Shown piece by piece: positions 5,217 through 6,909 of a stretch of 6,909 bases of DNA. Origin of the DNA: a bacterium. GTDB taxonomy: Bacteria > Bacillota > Clostridia > Oscillospirales > Acutalibacteraceae. The position numbers were made by a program, and so were the translations under genes. The DNA lies in contig JAHKXX010000040.1 in NCBI GenBank assembly GCA_020627425.1, forward strand, positions 1 to 6,909, written 5' to 3'. Within the stretch, counting starts at the first letter, position 1. The number at the start of each line of letters is the position of its first letter. The notes beneath the pieces are model-generated. The model did no database searches. It had not been told where the DNA came from and saw only the letters and a list, made by a program, of their open reading frames with translations.

Positions 5217-6908
5217 CTACGACTCAAACTGGCTGTTATACAGCTCATAATAAAAGCCGCGCTCCTGTAGAAGCTTTTCGTGTGTTCCCTGCTCGACTAT
5301 ATTGCCGTCCTTTAACACCAATATCCTGTCTGCATTAACTATCGTACTCAGCCTGTGAGCTATTATGAAGCTTGTACGGTTTTTCATCAGGTTATCCATT
5401 GCCTTCTGAATCTGTATTTCTGTACGAGTATCGACAGAGCTTGTTGCCTCGTCAAGGATAAGTATTTTTGGATCGGCAAGAATTGCTCTTGCAATTGTAA
5501 GCAGCTGTTTTTGACCCAGAGACACATTACTTGCTTCCTCATTGATTACCATATCATATCCTCCGGGAAGTGTATGAATGAAGTGATCGGCTTGTGCCGC
5601 CCTTGCTGCTGCTTCTATTTCTTCATCAGTTGCGTCAAGTCTGCCGTACTTTATATTGTCGCGTATTGTGCCGCTAAAGAGCCATGTGTCCTGAAGAACC
5701 ATTCCGAAAATACTTCTAAGGTCGTGCCGCTTGAAATCGCGTATATCAAGACCGTCTATAAGTATGGCACCGTCACTTACATCATAGAACCTCATCAAAA
5801 GCTTGACGATAGTTGTTTTACCCGCACCTGTAGGACCGACTATGGCAATTTTGCTTCCTGCGGGAATATTTACAGAGAAGTCGTTTATTATCATCTTGTC
5901 AGTCTCATAGCCGAAGGAAATGTGTGCAATCTGTACGCTTCCGTCGATATGTACACAAAGCTCCGTGTCAGGAGAATCGGTGTTGTTCACGGTCAGTGCA
6001 GCGGTGCGCTCGGGTATCTCTTCGGTTTCACCGAGGAACTCGAATACGCGCTCAGCCGCAGCGGCTGTCTGCTGCAGTATATTTGCTATATTTGCGACTT
6101 GGGTTATCGGCTGTGTAAATTGTCTTACATATTGTATAAACGCCTGTATATCGCCTATAGGCATTCCGTTGTTTACCGCAAGATAGCCTCCGACGATACA
6201 TATTGCAACATACCCGAGGTTTGCTATAAAATTCATAGCCGGCATCATTATACCCGACATAAACTGTGATTTCCATGCTGCGGCATAAAGGTTGTCGTTG
6301 TGTTTGTTAAATTCCTTTACGGATTCTTCCTCACCGTTAAAGGCTTTCAGGACCGTGTGACCGCCGTACATTTCCTCAACATGACCATTCAGGTGGCCTA
6401 AATGCTCCTGCTGTGCGGAGAAATGCTTCTGTGAATGTCTGACAATGATTATTACGGTAAAAAACGAGAACGGAAGTATAGCAAATGCTATCAGAGTCAT
6501 CTGAACGCTGATGGAAAACATCATTATTATTATTCCGACAAGCTGGGTGACAGAGGTTATTATCTGTGTTATACTTTGGTTTAATGTCTGACTGAGAGTA
6601 TCTATATCATTGGTAATGCGCGACAGTATTTCTCCGTTACCTGTTTTGTCAAAATAGGACAGCGGCAGACGGTTGATTTTTTTTGATATATCCTGCCGCA
6701 TTTTGTATGTTACCTTCATAGAAATGCCGGTCATAATATATCCCTGAATAAACGAGAAAACAGCGCTTACTGCATATATACCGAACAAAAACAGCAATAT
6801 TTCTGCTATGCCCTCAAAGTCTATACCCTTATTGTCACCTGTAAAGCCGCCCATTAGCCCCTCTGCCAAAAGAGTCGTAGCATTTCCGAGTATTTTCGGA
6901 CCTATGAT
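5217..6908 (-). CDS. ABC exporter half-transporter (TM288/LmrD-like), N-terminus outside window
   Basis: The frame stays open to the right edge: upstream of the TTG at 6869 it continues with IIGPKILGNATTL, typical of the start of this exporter family, so the true start lies beyond 6909. The visible 563 residues carry most of an ABC transmembrane domain, missing the first segment, with the coupling-region motif SRITNDIDTLSQ. The ATPase follows. Counting from the TTG codon: Walker A GPTGAGKT (345-352), Q393, signature VSLGQ (449-453, in place of LSGGQ), Walker B ILILDE with catalytic Glu (469-474), D-loop SSVD and switch H505. An intact catalytic Glu beside a variant signature fits the catalytically complete subunit of a heterodimer such as TM287/TM288 or LmrCD. 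The partner half-transporter would be expected just upstream, outside the window. Substrates are probably drugs, lipids or peptides. It ends in TAG at 5219-5217. Confidence 0.93.
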   Translation of the reverse strand: MIGPKILGNATTLLAEGLMGGFTGDNKGIDFEGIAEILLFLFGIYAVSAVFSFIQGYIMTGISMKVTYKMRQDISKKINRLPLSYFDKTGNGEILSRITNDIDTLSQTLNQSITQIITSVTQLVGIIIMMFSISVQMTLIAFAILPFSFFTVIIIVRHSQKHFSAQQEHLGHLNGHVEEMYGGHTVLKAFNGEEESVKEFNKHNDNLYAAAWKSQFMSGIMMPAMNFIANLGYVAICIVGGYLAVNNGMPIGDIQAFIQYVRQFTQPITQVANIANILQQTAAAAERVFEFLGETEEIPERTAALTVNNTDSPDTELCVHIDGSVQIAHISFGYETDKMIINDFSVNIPAGSKIAIVGPTGAGKTTIVKLLMRFYDVSDGAILIDGLDIRDFKRHDLRSIFGMVLQDTWLFSGTIRDNIKYGRLDATDEEIEAAARAAQADHFIHTLPGGYDMVINEEASNVSLGQKQLLTIARAILADPKILILDEATSSVDTRTEIQIQKAMDNLMKNRTSFIIAHRLSTIVNADRILVLKDGNIVEQGTHEKLLQERGFYYELYNSQFES

Positions 6909-6909
6909 C

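Noticed and set aside
5355..6269. A 304-residue open frame on the plus strand opposite the exporter gene
   Set aside because: It is antisense to well-supported ABC motifs, is rich in Cys and Tyr in the way of a mirror frame, and has no ribosome binding site or family resemblance.

Overview
The window looks like a chromosomal piece of a low-to-moderate GC Gram-positive bacterium of the class Clostridia, most like Ruminococcus or a related Oscillospiraceae member. The reasons are the strong AAGGAGG-type ribosome binding sites, the TTGACA/TATAAT-like promoters with 17-base spacers, a secreted protein of the TasA/camelysin (SipW-dependent) type, and ABC exporters of a form common in gut clostridia. 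The assignment rests on protein style only; no rRNA or other marker gene is present.

Layout: (1) 3-1563, plus strand: the 3' part of a secreted TasA/camelysin-like protein gene, then a gene for a signal-peptide-bearing, C-terminally membrane-anchored surface protein, closed by a strong terminator with a 16-bp stem at 1580-1616. (2) 1617-2011: no intact gene. It holds a broken four-helix-bundle (23S rRNA intervening-sequence-protein type) gene on the minus strand, a nest of inverted repeats, and the terminator of the following tRNA. (3) 2012-2088, minus: tRNA-Arg(CCG) with encoded CCA and its own consensus promoter. (4) 2137-2294: a 13-bp tandem duplication running into a GC-rich element of about 140 bp bounded by 18-bp inverted arms, of unknown nature. 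(5) 2304-5060, minus: a 918-residue MacB-like ABC transporter (ATPase fused to an FtsX-type permease with a very large extracytoplasmic domain), with its own promoter at 5129-5157. (6) 5217 to the right edge, minus: the C-terminal 563 residues of a type IV ABC exporter half-transporter (TM288/LmrD-like), N-terminus outside the window.

How the genes may work together: the two plus-strand genes look like part of a surface-fibre or biofilm-matrix module (one secreted subunit, one membrane-tethered partner); the expected SipW-like signal peptidase would lie upstream, outside the window. The two minus-strand ABC systems are adjacent and point the same way, but the MacB-like gene has its own promoter, so they need not be one operon. 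The exporter most likely pairs with another half-transporter encoded just beyond the right edge. The most unusual material is the repeat-rich, tRNA-containing interval 1660-2300, which carries signs of past insertion and deletion.
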